A stretch of 37,974 bases of DNA. It comes from Haliea sp. E1-2-M8 (GTDB lineage: Bacteria > Pseudomonadota > Gammaproteobacteria > Pseudomonadales > Halieaceae). The position numbers were made by a program, and so were the translations under genes. Below the pieces are notes generated by a model. The model did no database searches. It was given only the letters and a program-made list of their open reading frames with translations, and was not told where the DNA came from. Location: the NCBI RefSeq assembly GCF_030649675.1, contig NZ_JAUTDR010000034.1, positions 3,683 through 41,656 on the forward strand, written 5' to 3'. How positions within the stretch are numbered: position 1 is the first letter of the stretch; the number at the start of each line of letters is the position of its first letter. Below, one piece after another: positions 1 to 7,377 of the stretch.

Positions 1-18
1 CTCAATGCACCGCTCCAT

Positions 19-1155
19 CTAATCCACCACCACCGCCCCCAGCGCCCGCACCAGCGGCTCTTGCTCCCTGTTCGTCACTCGCACCCTGCTCCCCGCCAGC
101 TCCCGCCGCAAGGGGTATTCCCTGCGCAGCCGATCGAAGGCCGCCCGGGCCTCGGCCTCCGCCACCCCCAACACTGCCTCGCGCAGACGCCGGTCGTCCG
201 CCGCCAGGTCGTAGCGTAGCCCGCACAGATGGCGCAGCAGTTCCACGCCCGCCAGCTCCGGAGGCAGGTCGAACACCGGCACCGCCATACCGGGCCCCAC
301 CGGCGCGGATTCCAGCCCCAACTGATCCTCCAGCGCCTGCGCCAGCATGCGGGTCGCAGCCAGCTTCGCATCGTGGCTATAGCCAGCGATATGCGGGGTC
401 CCGAACTGTACCCGCTCCAGCAGCGGCGGCGGCACCTGCGGCTCGAACTCCCAGACATCCAGCACGCAGTGGGGCGCGTTCGCCTGCTGCAGACGCGCCA
501 GCAGAACGTCGTTGGCCAGCACCGGTCCGCGGCTGGCATTGATCAGCAGCTGCTCCCGCCGCAGCGTCGCCAGCGCCTCCGGCCCCAGCAGGTGGTGGCT
601 GGGCCAGGGCTCGGCAGTGGTGAGCGATGGATGCAGGGAGAGCACATCGCAAGCCAGGACCTCGTCCAGGCTTGCGGGGACAGCCAGGGCACTCTGGTCC
701 AGCCAGGGGTCGCAGTGCAGGCTAGCAATACCCAGGGCCCGCAAGCGCAGCGCCAGCAGGCTGCCGACATGGCCGCAGCCAACGATCCCGACCCGGCCAC
801 CGGCCAGCAGCCGCTCCAGGCAATTGTCTACCGCCGCGATGGCGGCGAGCACATATTCCACCACGGAGTTGGCATTGGCGCCCGGGGCGGCGGCAAAACC
901 GATGCCGCTGCGCTGCAGCCAGGGGAGGTCGATATGGTCCACACCCGCGGTGGCGGTACCGACAAAGCGTACCGGAGTGCCGGCGAGCAGCTCCGCGTCG
1001 ACCCGGCTGACGGAGCGCACCAACAACACGTCAACCTCCGCCAGTTGCGCGGCCTGCAGACCGCGACCTTCAACAGTGCGAACAGTGCCCAGGTGCCCGA
1101 AGCAGTCCTGCACGGCGGGGATATTGCGGTCGGCGAGGATGCGCAGCGCGCTCAA
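19..1155 (-). CDS. pdxB: Erythronate-4-phosphate dehydrogenase PdxB
   Basis: PdxB oxidises 4-phospho-D-erythronate with NAD, the second step of the DXP-dependent pyridoxal-phosphate pathway in the cytoplasm. The protein has the D-2-hydroxyacid dehydrogenase layout: an N-terminal ILADRN segment, a Rossmann loop GIVGCGHVG, the catalytic Arg in NASRGPVL, Glu in EFEPQVP and His in PHIAGYSHD, then a C-terminal dimerisation tail typical of PdxB. The frame is open up to 1287, but family homology begins only at RILADRN. I chose the TTG at 1155, which overlaps the TGA of the upstream epmC gene as TTGA and gives 378 residues, the usual PdxB length. A CTG at 1146 is the alternative. There is no strong Shine-Dalgarno sequence, so translation is probably coupled to epmC. 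The enzyme identity is secure; the start is inferred. Confidence 0.93.
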   Translation of the reverse strand: MSALRILADRNIPAVQDCFGHLGTVRTVEGRGLQAAQLAEVDVLLVRSVSRVDAELLAGTPVRFVGTATAGVDHIDLPWLQRSGIGFAAAPGANANSVVEYVLAAIAAVDNCLERLLAGGRVGIVGCGHVGSLLALRLRALGIASLHCDPWLDQSALAVPASLDEVLACDVLSLHPSLTTAEPWPSHHLLGPEALATLRREQLLINASRGPVLANDVLLARLQQANAPHCVLDVWEFEPQVPPPLLERVQFGTPHIAGYSHDAKLAATRMLAQALEDQLGLESAPVGPGMAVPVFDLPPELAGVELLRHLCGLRYDLAADDRRLREAVLGVAEAEARAAFDRLRREYPLRRELAGSRVRVTNREQEPLVRALGAVVVD

Positions 1156-1730
1156 GTCAGGGCGTCCGGGGTGAACAACTCGGGAGTCAGGCGGGTAGCG
1201 AGCCCGAATTCCGCCTGCAACGCGGCATGGAACTGCCGGGCGCGGGGCGGCAGGCCTTGTCTGGCCCGGCGCCGGGCTTCCCGGCATACCGCCGCCTTGA
1301 AGGCACTGTGATCCGCGGGCGTCCCCCGCTCAGCGGCAAGATTGTCGGTACTGACCTGAAAGCGGTAGCCGCAGGCGATGGCGAAGCACCACTCAAGGGC
1401 CTGGGGCGCCACTTCAACCGACTCGAAGGCGGCCTGCTGGTCCGCGTTGCGCCCCTCCGGCGCGTACCAGTAGCCGAAGTCGGGCAGCAGGCGTCGCGCG
1501 GGGCCGGCGATGCACCAGTGCGCCACCTCGTGCAGGGCGCTGGCAAAGAAATCCTCTCGATACCAGAGCCGGTGGGGGTCGCCAGGGTTGGTCGCCGGCG
1601 CGTACAAGGGCTCCCCGGCGCCGCCACACAGCAAGGTGTTTTCCGAGCCTGCAAAACAGGCGTCGAACACCCGCTGCAGGCGGCCAGAACAGAAGGGATC
1701 AGAGATCGCAGCGTTTGCCAGTGAAATCAC
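1152..1730 (-). CDS. epmC: Elongation factor P hydroxylase EpmC
   Basis: This 192-residue protein matches the EpmC/YfcM family. In that family it hydroxylates the beta-lysylated lysine of elongation factor P, the last step of EF-P modification in the cytoplasm. The visible signature is the metal-binding HEVAHW motif (His67, Glu68, His71), followed by a PDFGYWYAPEGR block and a conserved AFESVEVAPQALEW segment. Length is close to the family norm. It lies 6 bp after tusA and its TGA overlaps the proposed TTG start of pdxB, so the genes form one minus-strand unit. The function assignment rests on family resemblance. The partner genes epmA and epmB are not in this window. Confidence 0.9.
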   Translation of the reverse strand: MISLANAAISDPFCSGRLQRVFDACFAGSENTLLCGGAGEPLYAPATNPGDPHRLWYREDFFASALHEVAHWCIAGPARRLLPDFGYWYAPEGRNADQQAAFESVEVAPQALEWCFAIACGYRFQVSTDNLAAERGTPADHSAFKAAVCREARRRARQGLPPRARQFHAALQAEFGLATRLTPELFTPDALT

Positions 1731-1736
1731 CGGGGC

Positions 1737-1973
1737 CTAGGCCCCCCTGCGCAGCAGAAACAGGATCTCCCCGCCCTCTTCCGCCTGCTGCAGCAGGTCG
1801 TGGCCGAGAAAGCTGCAGAACCGGGGAATATCGCGCAGGGTAGTGGGATCGGTAGCAATCACACAGAGGGTTTCCCCCGCGGCGAGATCGCGGACACGGC
1901 CGTGCAGCAACATCACCGGCTCCGGGCAATACAGGCCGGTAACATCCAGTTCATGGTCCGCATCAAAGCGCAT
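1737..1973 (-). CDS. tusA: Sulfur carrier protein TusA
   Basis: A 78-residue TusA-family protein. TusA accepts persulfide sulfur from IscS and passes it to TusBCD for 2-thiouridine formation in tRNA wobble positions, and it can also feed other sulfur pathways. The key CPEP motif is present with the sulfur-carrying Cys at residue 16, inside LDVTGLYCPEPVM. The rest follows the family: a small two-layer alpha/beta fold ending in a hydrophobic strand (EILFLLRR). Its ATG overlaps the TGA of the upstream yheU-like gene as TGATG, which indicates translational coupling. The tusBCD genes are not in the window, so the role in thiolation is inferred from the family. Confidence 0.92.
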   Translation of the reverse strand: MRFDADHELDVTGLYCPEPVMLLHGRVRDLAAGETLCVIATDPTTLRDIPRFCSFLGHDLLQQAEEGGEILFLLRRGA

Positions 1974-2227
1974 CAGCCGATGGTCTCACCTGCCAGCAAG
2001 GCCCGGGCCATATCCCGGGACACCAGGTCCCAGGTCTCGCTGTCACTATCGTAGAGCAGACGCATGTCACCGCTATCCAGCTGCCGCCGCAGCTGGGCCA
2101 CCTTCTGTTCCAGGCTCAGCTCGCGATCGCCATAGTCGGTGCCGTCCCGGCTGGCAAACTCCTCCAGCAAGCCGGCCAGCACATCCGGTGCCAGCCGCGC
2201 CAGCGGAATGTCCAACAGATCAGCCAA
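1973..2227 (-). CDS. yheU: YheU-like UPF0270 family protein
   Basis: An 84-residue protein resembling E. coli YheU (UPF0270). The conserved core is the block around FASRDGTDYGDRELSLEQKV, with the DGTDYG and LEQKVAQ elements. The biochemical role of the family is not known. The start is TTG at 2227. A GGAG at suitable spacing lies in the last codons of the preceding methyltransferase gene, and the coding gap between the two genes is only 3 bp. The stop overlaps the tusA start as TGATG. A later TTG (codon 5) would also match the shorter E. coli N-terminus. Family membership is fairly sure; function is unknown. Confidence 0.85.
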   Translation of the reverse strand: MADLLDIPLARLAPDVLAGLLEEFASRDGTDYGDRELSLEQKVAQLRRQLDSGDMRLLYDSDSETWDLVSRDMARALLAGETIG

Positions 2228-2230
2228 GGC

Positions 2231-3028
2231 TCACTCCGGCTTGATAAAGCGGAGGGTCATGCGGTCACTTTCGCCAATGGCTTCGAATTTGTCGCGGCCT
2301 TCATCGCCACCGCGCAGGGACGGAGGCAGTGACCAGACACCGTCGGGATGATCCGCAGTGTCTTTGGGGTTGGCGTTGATCTCGCTGGAGGCGTCAAGGG
2401 TGAAACCCGCCTTCTCGGCGGCGGCGATCACATGGGCCTCGGTCACATAGCCATTCTTGGCCATGACCTCGGGATCATCGCCGGCCTTGGCACGGTGCTG
2501 CACCAGCCCCAGCACACCACCCGGCTTGAGGGCGGTATAGGCCGCCGCCAGGGTGCCATCAAGACTGTCCGTTCCCATCCAGCTGTGTACGTTGCGGAAG
2601 GCCAGTACCAGGTCGGCGGAACCCGCCGGAGCCACGGTAGTCTCAGCCGGCGGCGCCAGCGAGGTCACCACAACCGGACCATACAGCTTGTGGTCGCCCG
2701 CCAGCTTCTGCAGAAAGCCCCCAAGGGCGTTGCGGTAGTATGGGCTGCCCGCTGCATTGGGGCTGAAGTGGGCGGCGTAGAGCTTGCCGCTGTCCGCTAC
2801 CAGCGGCGCCAGCACCTCGGTGTACCAGCCGCCACCCGGGGACAACTCGACTACGGTCATACCTTCCTCGATGCCAAAGAACTCCAGGGTCTCGCGGGGG
2901 TGGCGCGACGTATCCCGGGCCTTGTTCGCGTCAGCACGCTGGGGGCCGTTGAGGGCGCTGTCCCAGTCGAGTTCGGCGTGCGCAGGCGCTATGGCCAGGG
3001 CCAGTAACAGTGCAACAATATATTTCAT
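2231..3028 (-). CDS. Exported class I SAM-methyltransferase-like protein
   Basis: A 265-residue protein with a clear Sec signal peptide (MKYIVALLLALAIAPAHA, cleavage after about residue 18) followed by a Rossmann-type methyltransferase fold. Motif I is visible as VVELSPGGGWYTEVLAP, followed by a LYAAHFSP acidic-loop region, ADLVLAFRNVHSW, and a PGGVLGLVQHR strand. These features fit the family of predicted periplasmic methyltransferases (COG4798-like). The substrate is unknown. The combination is odd because S-adenosylmethionine is cytoplasmic, so the protein may bind another ligand or may not act as a methyltransferase. It heads the minus-strand run leading to yheU, tusA, epmC and pdxB, and is read divergently from the gcvR-like gene with 71 bp between the starts. 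Confidence 0.85.
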   Translation of the reverse strand: MKYIVALLLALAIAPAHAELDWDSALNGPQRADANKARDTSRHPRETLEFFGIEEGMTVVELSPGGGWYTEVLAPLVADSGKLYAAHFSPNAAGSPYYRNALGGFLQKLAGDHKLYGPVVVTSLAPPAETTVAPAGSADLVLAFRNVHSWMGTDSLDGTLAAAYTALKPGGVLGLVQHRAKAGDDPEVMAKNGYVTEAHVIAAAEKAGFTLDASSEINANPKDTADHPDGVWSLPPSLRGGDEGRDKFEAIGESDRMTLRFIKPE

Positions 3029-3099
3029 GGTGCTTTCCTTCTGCCTCGTGAGGATGCGAGTTAATATACGGGCTGCGGCAGCGAATGTGGAGCCCGATC

Positions 3100-3621
3100 G
3101 TGAAAACTTCTTTTATCGTAACCTTTATCGGCGATGACCGTCCCGGGCTTGTCCAGGAATTGTCCAGTGCCATTGAGCGCTGCGGCGGCAACTGGCATGA
3201 AAGCCGCTTGTCCCAGCTCGGCGGCAAGTTCGCCGGCCTGGTACTGGTATCGCTGCCGGAGGACGCCGATGAGGCGCTGCAGCAGGCCCTCAAGAGCCTG
3301 GACAGCAGTGGAATCAGTGTCCGCGTCACCCCCGCCTCTGCGATACCCGTGTGCGGCGAAGGGCGCCGGGTCACCCTGGCGGTATTGGGGCCGGACCGCC
3401 CGGGCATCGTGCGCGAGATTTCCCGCGCGCTGGCGGCAGAGCAGGTCAATGTAATCGAGATGGAGAGTGGGGTCAGCAGCGCGCCGATGAGTGGCGAGCC
3501 ACTGTTTCGGGCGGATATCCTGGCCGAAATTCCGCAGTCCGCGTCCATGGATGCCCTCGAGGACGCCCTGGAGGCGATCGCCGAGGAAATGACGCTGGAG
3601 ATCGATCTCGGCGGCGTTTAG
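3100..3621 (+). CDS. gcvR: Tandem ACT-domain protein, GcvR-like
   Basis: This protein carries two ACT domains, residues about 1-80 and 90-170, each beginning with a strand-loop of the type IGDDRPGLV or LGPDRPGIV. That pair is typical of GcvR. In E. coli GcvR is an accessory repressor that binds GcvA and blocks glycine-cleavage operon activation when glycine is scarce. The frame opens with an ATG at 3085. The GTG at 3100 is preferred because GGAG at 3089-3092 lies 7 nt upstream and the encoded MKTSFIVTFIGDDRPG aligns with the usual family start, giving 173 residues. No gcv gene or gcvA is nearby, so the regulatory target is not shown by context and the symbol is tentative. Confidence 0.82.
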   Translation: MKTSFIVTFIGDDRPGLVQELSSAIERCGGNWHESRLSQLGGKFAGLVLVSLPEDADEALQQALKSLDSSGISVRVTPASAIPVCGEGRRVTLAVLGPDRPGIVREISRALAAEQVNVIEMESGVSSAPMSGEPLFRADILAEIPQSASMDALEDALEAIAEEMTLEIDLGGV

Positions 3622-3633
3622 GTATAGCCCCGC

Positions 3634-3861
3634 TCAGTCACGCTTCAGCAGGCGCCGCAGCAGGATCCACAGGACAGCGGCGCCGGCGGCGGCCAGAATC
3701 AACACAGCCACCACCGCCAGGGTCTGCAGAAACAGCTCCCAGAGCCTCTCCAGCGGCACCTCGAAGGTGTCCACCGCCCCCCACACCAACACCCCCATGG
3801 CGAGCACGCCGAGAATGAGGGTGCGAACATGGCGTCTTCTGCGCTTCGCCACCGGCCGCAC
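3634..3861 (-). CDS. Small two-helix membrane protein after aroC
   Basis: I do not recognise this 75-residue protein. It begins with a very basic stretch (MRPVAKRRRRHVR). It has two hydrophobic helices, about residues 14-31 and 43-69, joined by an acidic loop, and ends with a basic RRLLKRD tail. This predicts an inner-membrane protein with both ends in the cytoplasm. The start is a GTG at 3861 placed directly after the TGA of aroC (TGAGTG), so it should be translated by coupling to aroC. It converges on the gcvR-like gene with 12 bp between stops. A real gene is likely but not certain. Confidence 0.6.
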   Translation of the reverse strand: MRPVAKRRRRHVRTLILGVLAMGVLVWGAVDTFEVPLERLWELFLQTLAVVAVLILAAAGAAVLWILLRRLLKRD

Positions 3862-4968
3862 TCAGTGCCCCGGCGCCGCGCCGGGAATGACCGGCGTAGC
3901 GCAGACGACATCCATGTTCTGGCCGCGATGGCGCAGCACATGGTCCAGCAGGACGATGGCCAGCATGGCTTCCGCAATCGGGGTGGCGCGGATACCGACA
4001 CAGGGATCGTGGCGGCCGTGGGTAGCCATCTCCATGGCCGCACCGGATGTATCGATGGTGGCGCCGGGCTGGCGAATACTGGAGGTGGGCTTGAGCGCCA
4101 GGCTGACGGTGATGTCCTGGCCGCTGGAGATCCCGCCCAGCACGCCGCCGGCGTTATTGCCGGTAAAGCCTGCCGGCGTCAGCAGGTCGCGATGTTCGCT
4201 GCCCTGCTGCTCAACTACCGCGAAACCGGCGCCGACCTCGACGCCCTTGACCGCATTGATGCCCATCATCGCGTGGGCGATATCGGCGTCCAGACGGTCA
4301 AACACTGGCTCGCCCAGCCCCGGCATGACCCCGCTGGCGACCACGTTGATACGCGCACCGATGGAGTCGCCGCGCTTGTTGAGCCCCGCCATATACTCTT
4401 CCATCACCGCCACCTGGGCAGGGTCCGGGCAGAAAAAGGGGTTCTGTTCCACCGTATCCCAGTCCAGCGTTTCGGCCCGTATTGGACCCAGCTGGGCGAG
4501 ATAGCCGCGCACCAGAATGCCGTAGCGCTGGAGCAGGAATTTCTTGGCGATGGCGCCGGCGGCCACCCGCATGGCGGTTTCCCGGGCCGAGGAGCGGCCG
4601 CCTCCGCGGTAGTCGCGGAAGCCGTATTTCTGCTGGTAGGTGTAGTCCGCATGGGCTGGACGAAAGGTGTTGGCAATCTCGGAATAGTCCTTCGAGCGCT
4701 GGTCGGTGTTCATGATCAGCAGGCCGATAGAGGTGCCCGTGGTTTTGCCATCGAACACGCCGGACAGGATCTGCACTTCGTCGGCCTCGCGGCGCTGGGT
4801 GGTGTACCGTGACGTCCCGGGCTTGCGCCGATCAAGGTCCCGCTGCAGGTCCTCCACCGACAGTTCCACGCCCGGAGGGCACCCGTCGACGATACAGCCA
4901 AGGGCCGGGCCGTGGCTTTCGCCGAAGCTGGTCACCGTGAACAGCTTGCCGATGGTATTGCCTGACAT
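3862..4968 (-). CDS. aroC: Chorismate synthase AroC
   Basis: AroC converts 5-enolpyruvylshikimate-3-phosphate to chorismate, the last common step to aromatic amino acids, folate and quinones. It needs reduced FMN without net redox change. Signature segments are all present: [12 protein letters not shown] at the N-terminus, RPGTSRY-like basic residues, [10 protein letters not shown], the [12 protein letters not shown] motif, and [13 protein letters not shown] near the C-terminus. The length of 368 residues is normal. The ATG at 4968 is preceded by GGAGGT about 9 nt upstream. It follows prmB by 37 bp, a common gammaproteobacterial arrangement, and its stop abuts the start of the small membrane protein gene. 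Confidence 0.97.
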   Translation of the reverse strand: MSGNTIGKLFTVTSFGESHGPALGCIVDGCPPGVELSVEDLQRDLDRRKPGTSRYTTQRREADEVQILSGVFDGKTTGTSIGLLIMNTDQRSKDYSEIANTFRPAHADYTYQQKYGFRDYRGGGRSSARETAMRVAAGAIAKKFLLQRYGILVRGYLAQLGPIRAETLDWDTVEQNPFFCPDPAQVAVMEEYMAGLNKRGDSIGARINVVASGVMPGLGEPVFDRLDADIAHAMMGINAVKGVEVGAGFAVVEQQGSEHRDLLTPAGFTGNNAGGVLGGISSGQDITVSLALKPTSSIRQPGATIDTSGAAMEMATHGRHDPCVGIRATPIAEAMLAIVLLDHVLRHRGQNMDVVCATPVIPGAAPGH

Positions 4969-5005
4969 GGTGCGATGACCTCCGCCAAAAACGCCGCAGT
5001 ATACG

Positions 5006-5926
5006 CTATCCGCGCAGGCTTGAACGGTTTTCCCGCAGCTCCCGCGCGGTCAGGGCAAACACCCCGTGGCCGCCGTGCTCGAATTCCAGCCAGGTAAAGG
5101 GCACGGCCGGGAACGCCGCTTCCAGCGCCTCCTGGCTGTTGCCCACTTCCACCACCAGGAGACCCGTCGGTTGCAGGTAATCTTCTGCGGCCGCGAGCAG
5201 GCGGCGAGTGAGGTCGAGTCCGTCGACTCCAGACTCCAGGGCCAGGGCCGGCTCGTGGCGATACTCCGCCGGCATGCCCGCAAGGTCACCCGCGTCGACA
5301 TAGGGCGGATTGCTGACGATGATGTCGTAGAGCTCCCCGGGCACGGCTGCAAACAGGTCAGACTGCAGCACCCTTACCCGGGCTTCCAGACCGAGCTCGG
5401 CGACGTTCTCCGCCGCCAGGGCGAGTGCATCGGAGTCCAGGTCCAGCAGGTCCACTCGAGCGTCAGGCAGGTACCAGGCGCTGGCGAGACCGATGCAACC
5501 GCCGCCGCAGCAAAGATCCAGGATGCGCTCCGGGCCGGGGCCCGCGTACCAGGGCTGGAAGCCCGCCAGCACCAGCTCGGCGATGGGTGAGCGGGGAATG
5601 ATGGCGCGAGCGTCACAGCGCAGGGGCAGGCCGGCAAAAAACGCTTTCCCGGTGAGATAAGGCAGGGGGATGCGCTCTGCTATGCGCCGGTGCAGCAGAC
5701 TGGCCATCTGCACCGCCTGCTCGCGGGTAACGGGGTGAGGCAGCGCGCTGTTGTCGCTGTCGGCGGGGAGCCCCACCACCGCCAGCACCAATTGCACCGC
5801 CTCGTCCCAGGGGTTGTCGGTACCGTGGCCGTAGTACAGGTCCGCCGCATCCAGCGCGGCGGCAACCTGGTCCAGAGCCTCGCCGACAGAGGTAACACAG
5901 TGCAGTTGTTCGTGTGTTGTGGTCAT
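5006..5926 (-). CDS. prmB: Ribosomal protein L3 N5-glutamine methyltransferase PrmB
   Basis: PrmB methylates a glutamine side chain of ribosomal protein L3 using S-adenosylmethionine. The 306-residue protein has the HemK/PrmB pattern: an N-terminal helical domain with [16 protein letters not shown], motif I as [16 protein letters not shown], an acidic LLDLDSDAL loop, and the catalytic [11 protein letters not shown] (NPPY binds the target glutamine). YYGHG and the position immediately before aroC favour PrmB over PrmC. The gene is read divergently from folE, with about 194 bp between the starts. No good Shine-Dalgarno precedes the ATG, which remains the best start by homology. Confidence 0.95.
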   Translation of the reverse strand: MTTTHEQLHCVTSVGEALDQVAAALDAADLYYGHGTDNPWDEAVQLVLAVVGLPADSDNSALPHPVTREQAVQMASLLHRRIAERIPLPYLTGKAFFAGLPLRCDARAIIPRSPIAELVLAGFQPWYAGPGPERILDLCCGGGCIGLASAWYLPDARVDLLDLDSDALALAAENVAELGLEARVRVLQSDLFAAVPGELYDIIVSNPPYVDAGDLAGMPAEYRHEPALALESGVDGLDLTRRLLAAAEDYLQPTGLLVVEVGNSQEALEAAFPAVPFTWLEFEHGGHGVFALTARELRENRSSLRG

Positions 5927-6120
5927 GTGCAGTAGTCACGGAGGTCAGTGATTGCTTTGCGCAACAGGAGTCTTCACATTGTAGCATCGCTCGGAGAGCA
6001 CAGTGCGAGGTCTCGGCCTTCAGGGCTCCGAGGATACTCCGCCGCTGTTTGCCTTGCACAGACGCGATTGCTACTATCGCCAACCCGCTCCGAAGCGGCG
6101 GTAATTTCAGGAGACACGGC
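5927..6120. other. Divergent prmB-folE intergenic region
   Basis: This 194-bp gap should hold the promoters of prmB (leftward) and folE (rightward). I could not pick a convincing -35/-10 pair for either. An imperfect hairpin lies at 6012-6032 (CTCGG pairing with CCGAG around CCTTCAGG). The folE ribosome-binding site CAGGAG is at 6108-6113. No other gene is apparent. Confidence 0.5.
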
Positions 6121-6669
6121 GTGGACCAGCACTGGGCAAAGATCATCGAGGCGATTGGCGAAGACCTGTCGCGACCCGGCCTGGCGGACACGCCCAAGCG
6201 CGCCGCCAAGGCTTTCGAGTTCCTCACTCACGGCTACCAGCAATCGGTGGAGGAAGTCGTCAACGATGCCCTGTTTCCCTCCGACTCCAGCGAAATGGTC
6301 CTGGTGCAGGATGTGGAGATGTATTCGCTGTGTGAGCACCACCTGCTCCCCTTCATCGGCAAATGCCACGTGGCCTACATCCCTACGGGCAAGGTGCTGG
6401 GACTGTCCAAAGTAGCGCGCATCGTCGACGTGTTTGCCCGCCGCCTGCAGATCCAGGAGTCTCTTACCATGCAGATCGCCCAGACCATCATGGAGGTGAC
6501 CGAGGCCGAGGGTGTGGGAGTGATCATTGAGGCCCAGCACATGTGCATGATGATGCGCGGGGTGGAGAAACAGAACTCGCTTATGAAGACCTCGGCGATG
6601 CTGGGCAGCTTCCGCAGCGAACAGAAAACCCGCGACGAGTTCCTGTCCCTGCTGCAGCTGCGCCGCTGA
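6121..6669 (+). CDS. folE: GTP cyclohydrolase I FolE (type IA)
   Basis: FolE opens GTP to 7,8-dihydroneopterin triphosphate, the entry step to folate and, in many bacteria, queuosine. The Zn ligands are visible as Cys71 and His74 in [10 protein letters not shown] and Cys142 in [11 protein letters not shown], matching the spacing in E. coli Fol[22 protein letters not shown] and TMQIAQ are also conserved. The frame is open further upstream to 5914, but homology starts at [16 protein letters not shown] therefore use the GTG at 6121, which has CAGGAG at 6108-6113 and gives 182 residues. It converges on the DUF4892-type gene. A short GC hairpin at 6678-6693 between the two stops lacks a T-tract. 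Confidence 0.96.
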   Translation: MDQHWAKIIEAIGEDLSRPGLADTPKRAAKAFEFLTHGYQQSVEEVVNDALFPSDSSEMVLVQDVEMYSLCEHHLLPFIGKCHVAYIPTGKVLGLSKVARIVDVFARRLQIQESLTMQIAQTIMEVTEAEGVGVIIEAQHMCMMMRGVEKQNSLMKTSAMLGSFRSEQKTRDEFLSLLQLRR

Positions 6670-6699
6670 CTTCGACACCGCGCAGCCGCGCGGCACAGC

Positions 6700-7272
6700 T
6701 CACTGCCCCGGCGGCAGCTTAAGCAAATCCACGTGCAGGTACTGGCGGTCAGTGGTGCGCGCACCGCTGTACAACACGACCCGGAACTCGCCGGCCGCGC
6801 TGCTCACCGCATAAACCCGATAGCGCTGCTCTTCGGCGCGGCCATAGAGGATGCGCTGGTTGAAGACGCGACTGGCCCACTGGGCGGCGGAACCGCAGGC
6901 GCGGGCGTTACAGGAAAAAAGCACCTCCGCCCCCGCGAGCAGCAATGCCGCTTCCAGACCCGCGAGGACCTCGCGCGCGGCGAAGCCGTCAATGATCTGC
7001 CAGGTCTCGCGCCTGAGCTCGCCATCCAACCGTTCGCTGCTGCGAAAAATCCAGTCACCGTCGGACTTCTGCATGGGACCCAGCCCGATCTCGTGATCGC
7101 GTACGGTTTCCGACTTGCTGGCAACCGACACGGCGTGAGGGTAGTTCTCCAGTTCCTGCAGCAGAGCCGCCGGATCATAGGCCGCCTCTTCCGCCAGCGC
7201 AAAGCTGCCCATCGCCAGAAACGCGCTCAGCAGAAGCTGCATGGTACGCCTGATAAAGGCCCGGTTAATCAA
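6700..7272 (-). CDS. Exported DUF4892-type protein
   Basis: A protein of unknown function with a signal peptide (QLLLSAFLAMGSFALA, cleavage near AEEAAYD). It is followed by a domain resembling DUF4892: a PHAV...SKSETVRDHEIGLG segment, a FSCNARACGSAAQWASRVF block with two cysteines, and a final strand region YLHVDLLKLPPG. It is probably periplasmic. Two start choices exist. A TTG at 7272 follows a strong AAGGAGG by 5 nt and gives a basic n-region (INRAFIRR) before the signal helix, so I chose it. The ATG at 7242 starts directly at the signal helix. The frame also opens further upstream. It sits 105 bp downstream of htpG on the same strand, with an inverted repeat (7324-7330 with 7364-7370) between them that may end htpG transcription. 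Confidence 0.75.
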   Translation of the reverse strand: MINRAFIRRTMQLLLSAFLAMGSFALAEEAAYDPAALLQELENYPHAVSVASKSETVRDHEIGLGPMQKSDGDWIFRSSERLDGELRRETWQIIDGFAAREVLAGLEAALLLAGAEVLFSCNARACGSAAQWASRVFNQRILYGRAEEQRYRVYAVSSAAGEFRVVLYSGARTTDRQYLHVDLLKLPPGQ

Positions 7273-7377
7273 CGACTCCTCCTTGTGGGTGCACTGCGGC
7301 AGGATTCCCACACCACACCCGCCGAGGACACCGACGCGGCGTGATCGTGGCGCAGGCGCCCGCTGTCCTCATTACTT

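Noticed and set aside
229-1311. Plus-strand open frame opposite pdxB
   Set aside because: Glutamine/arginine-rich translation without motifs; pdxB on the other strand explains the sequence.
6678-6693. GC hairpin between convergent folE and the DUF4892-type gene as a terminator
   Set aside because: Stem CCGCGC/GCGCGG is real but short and has no T-tract on either side, so I do not call it a terminator.
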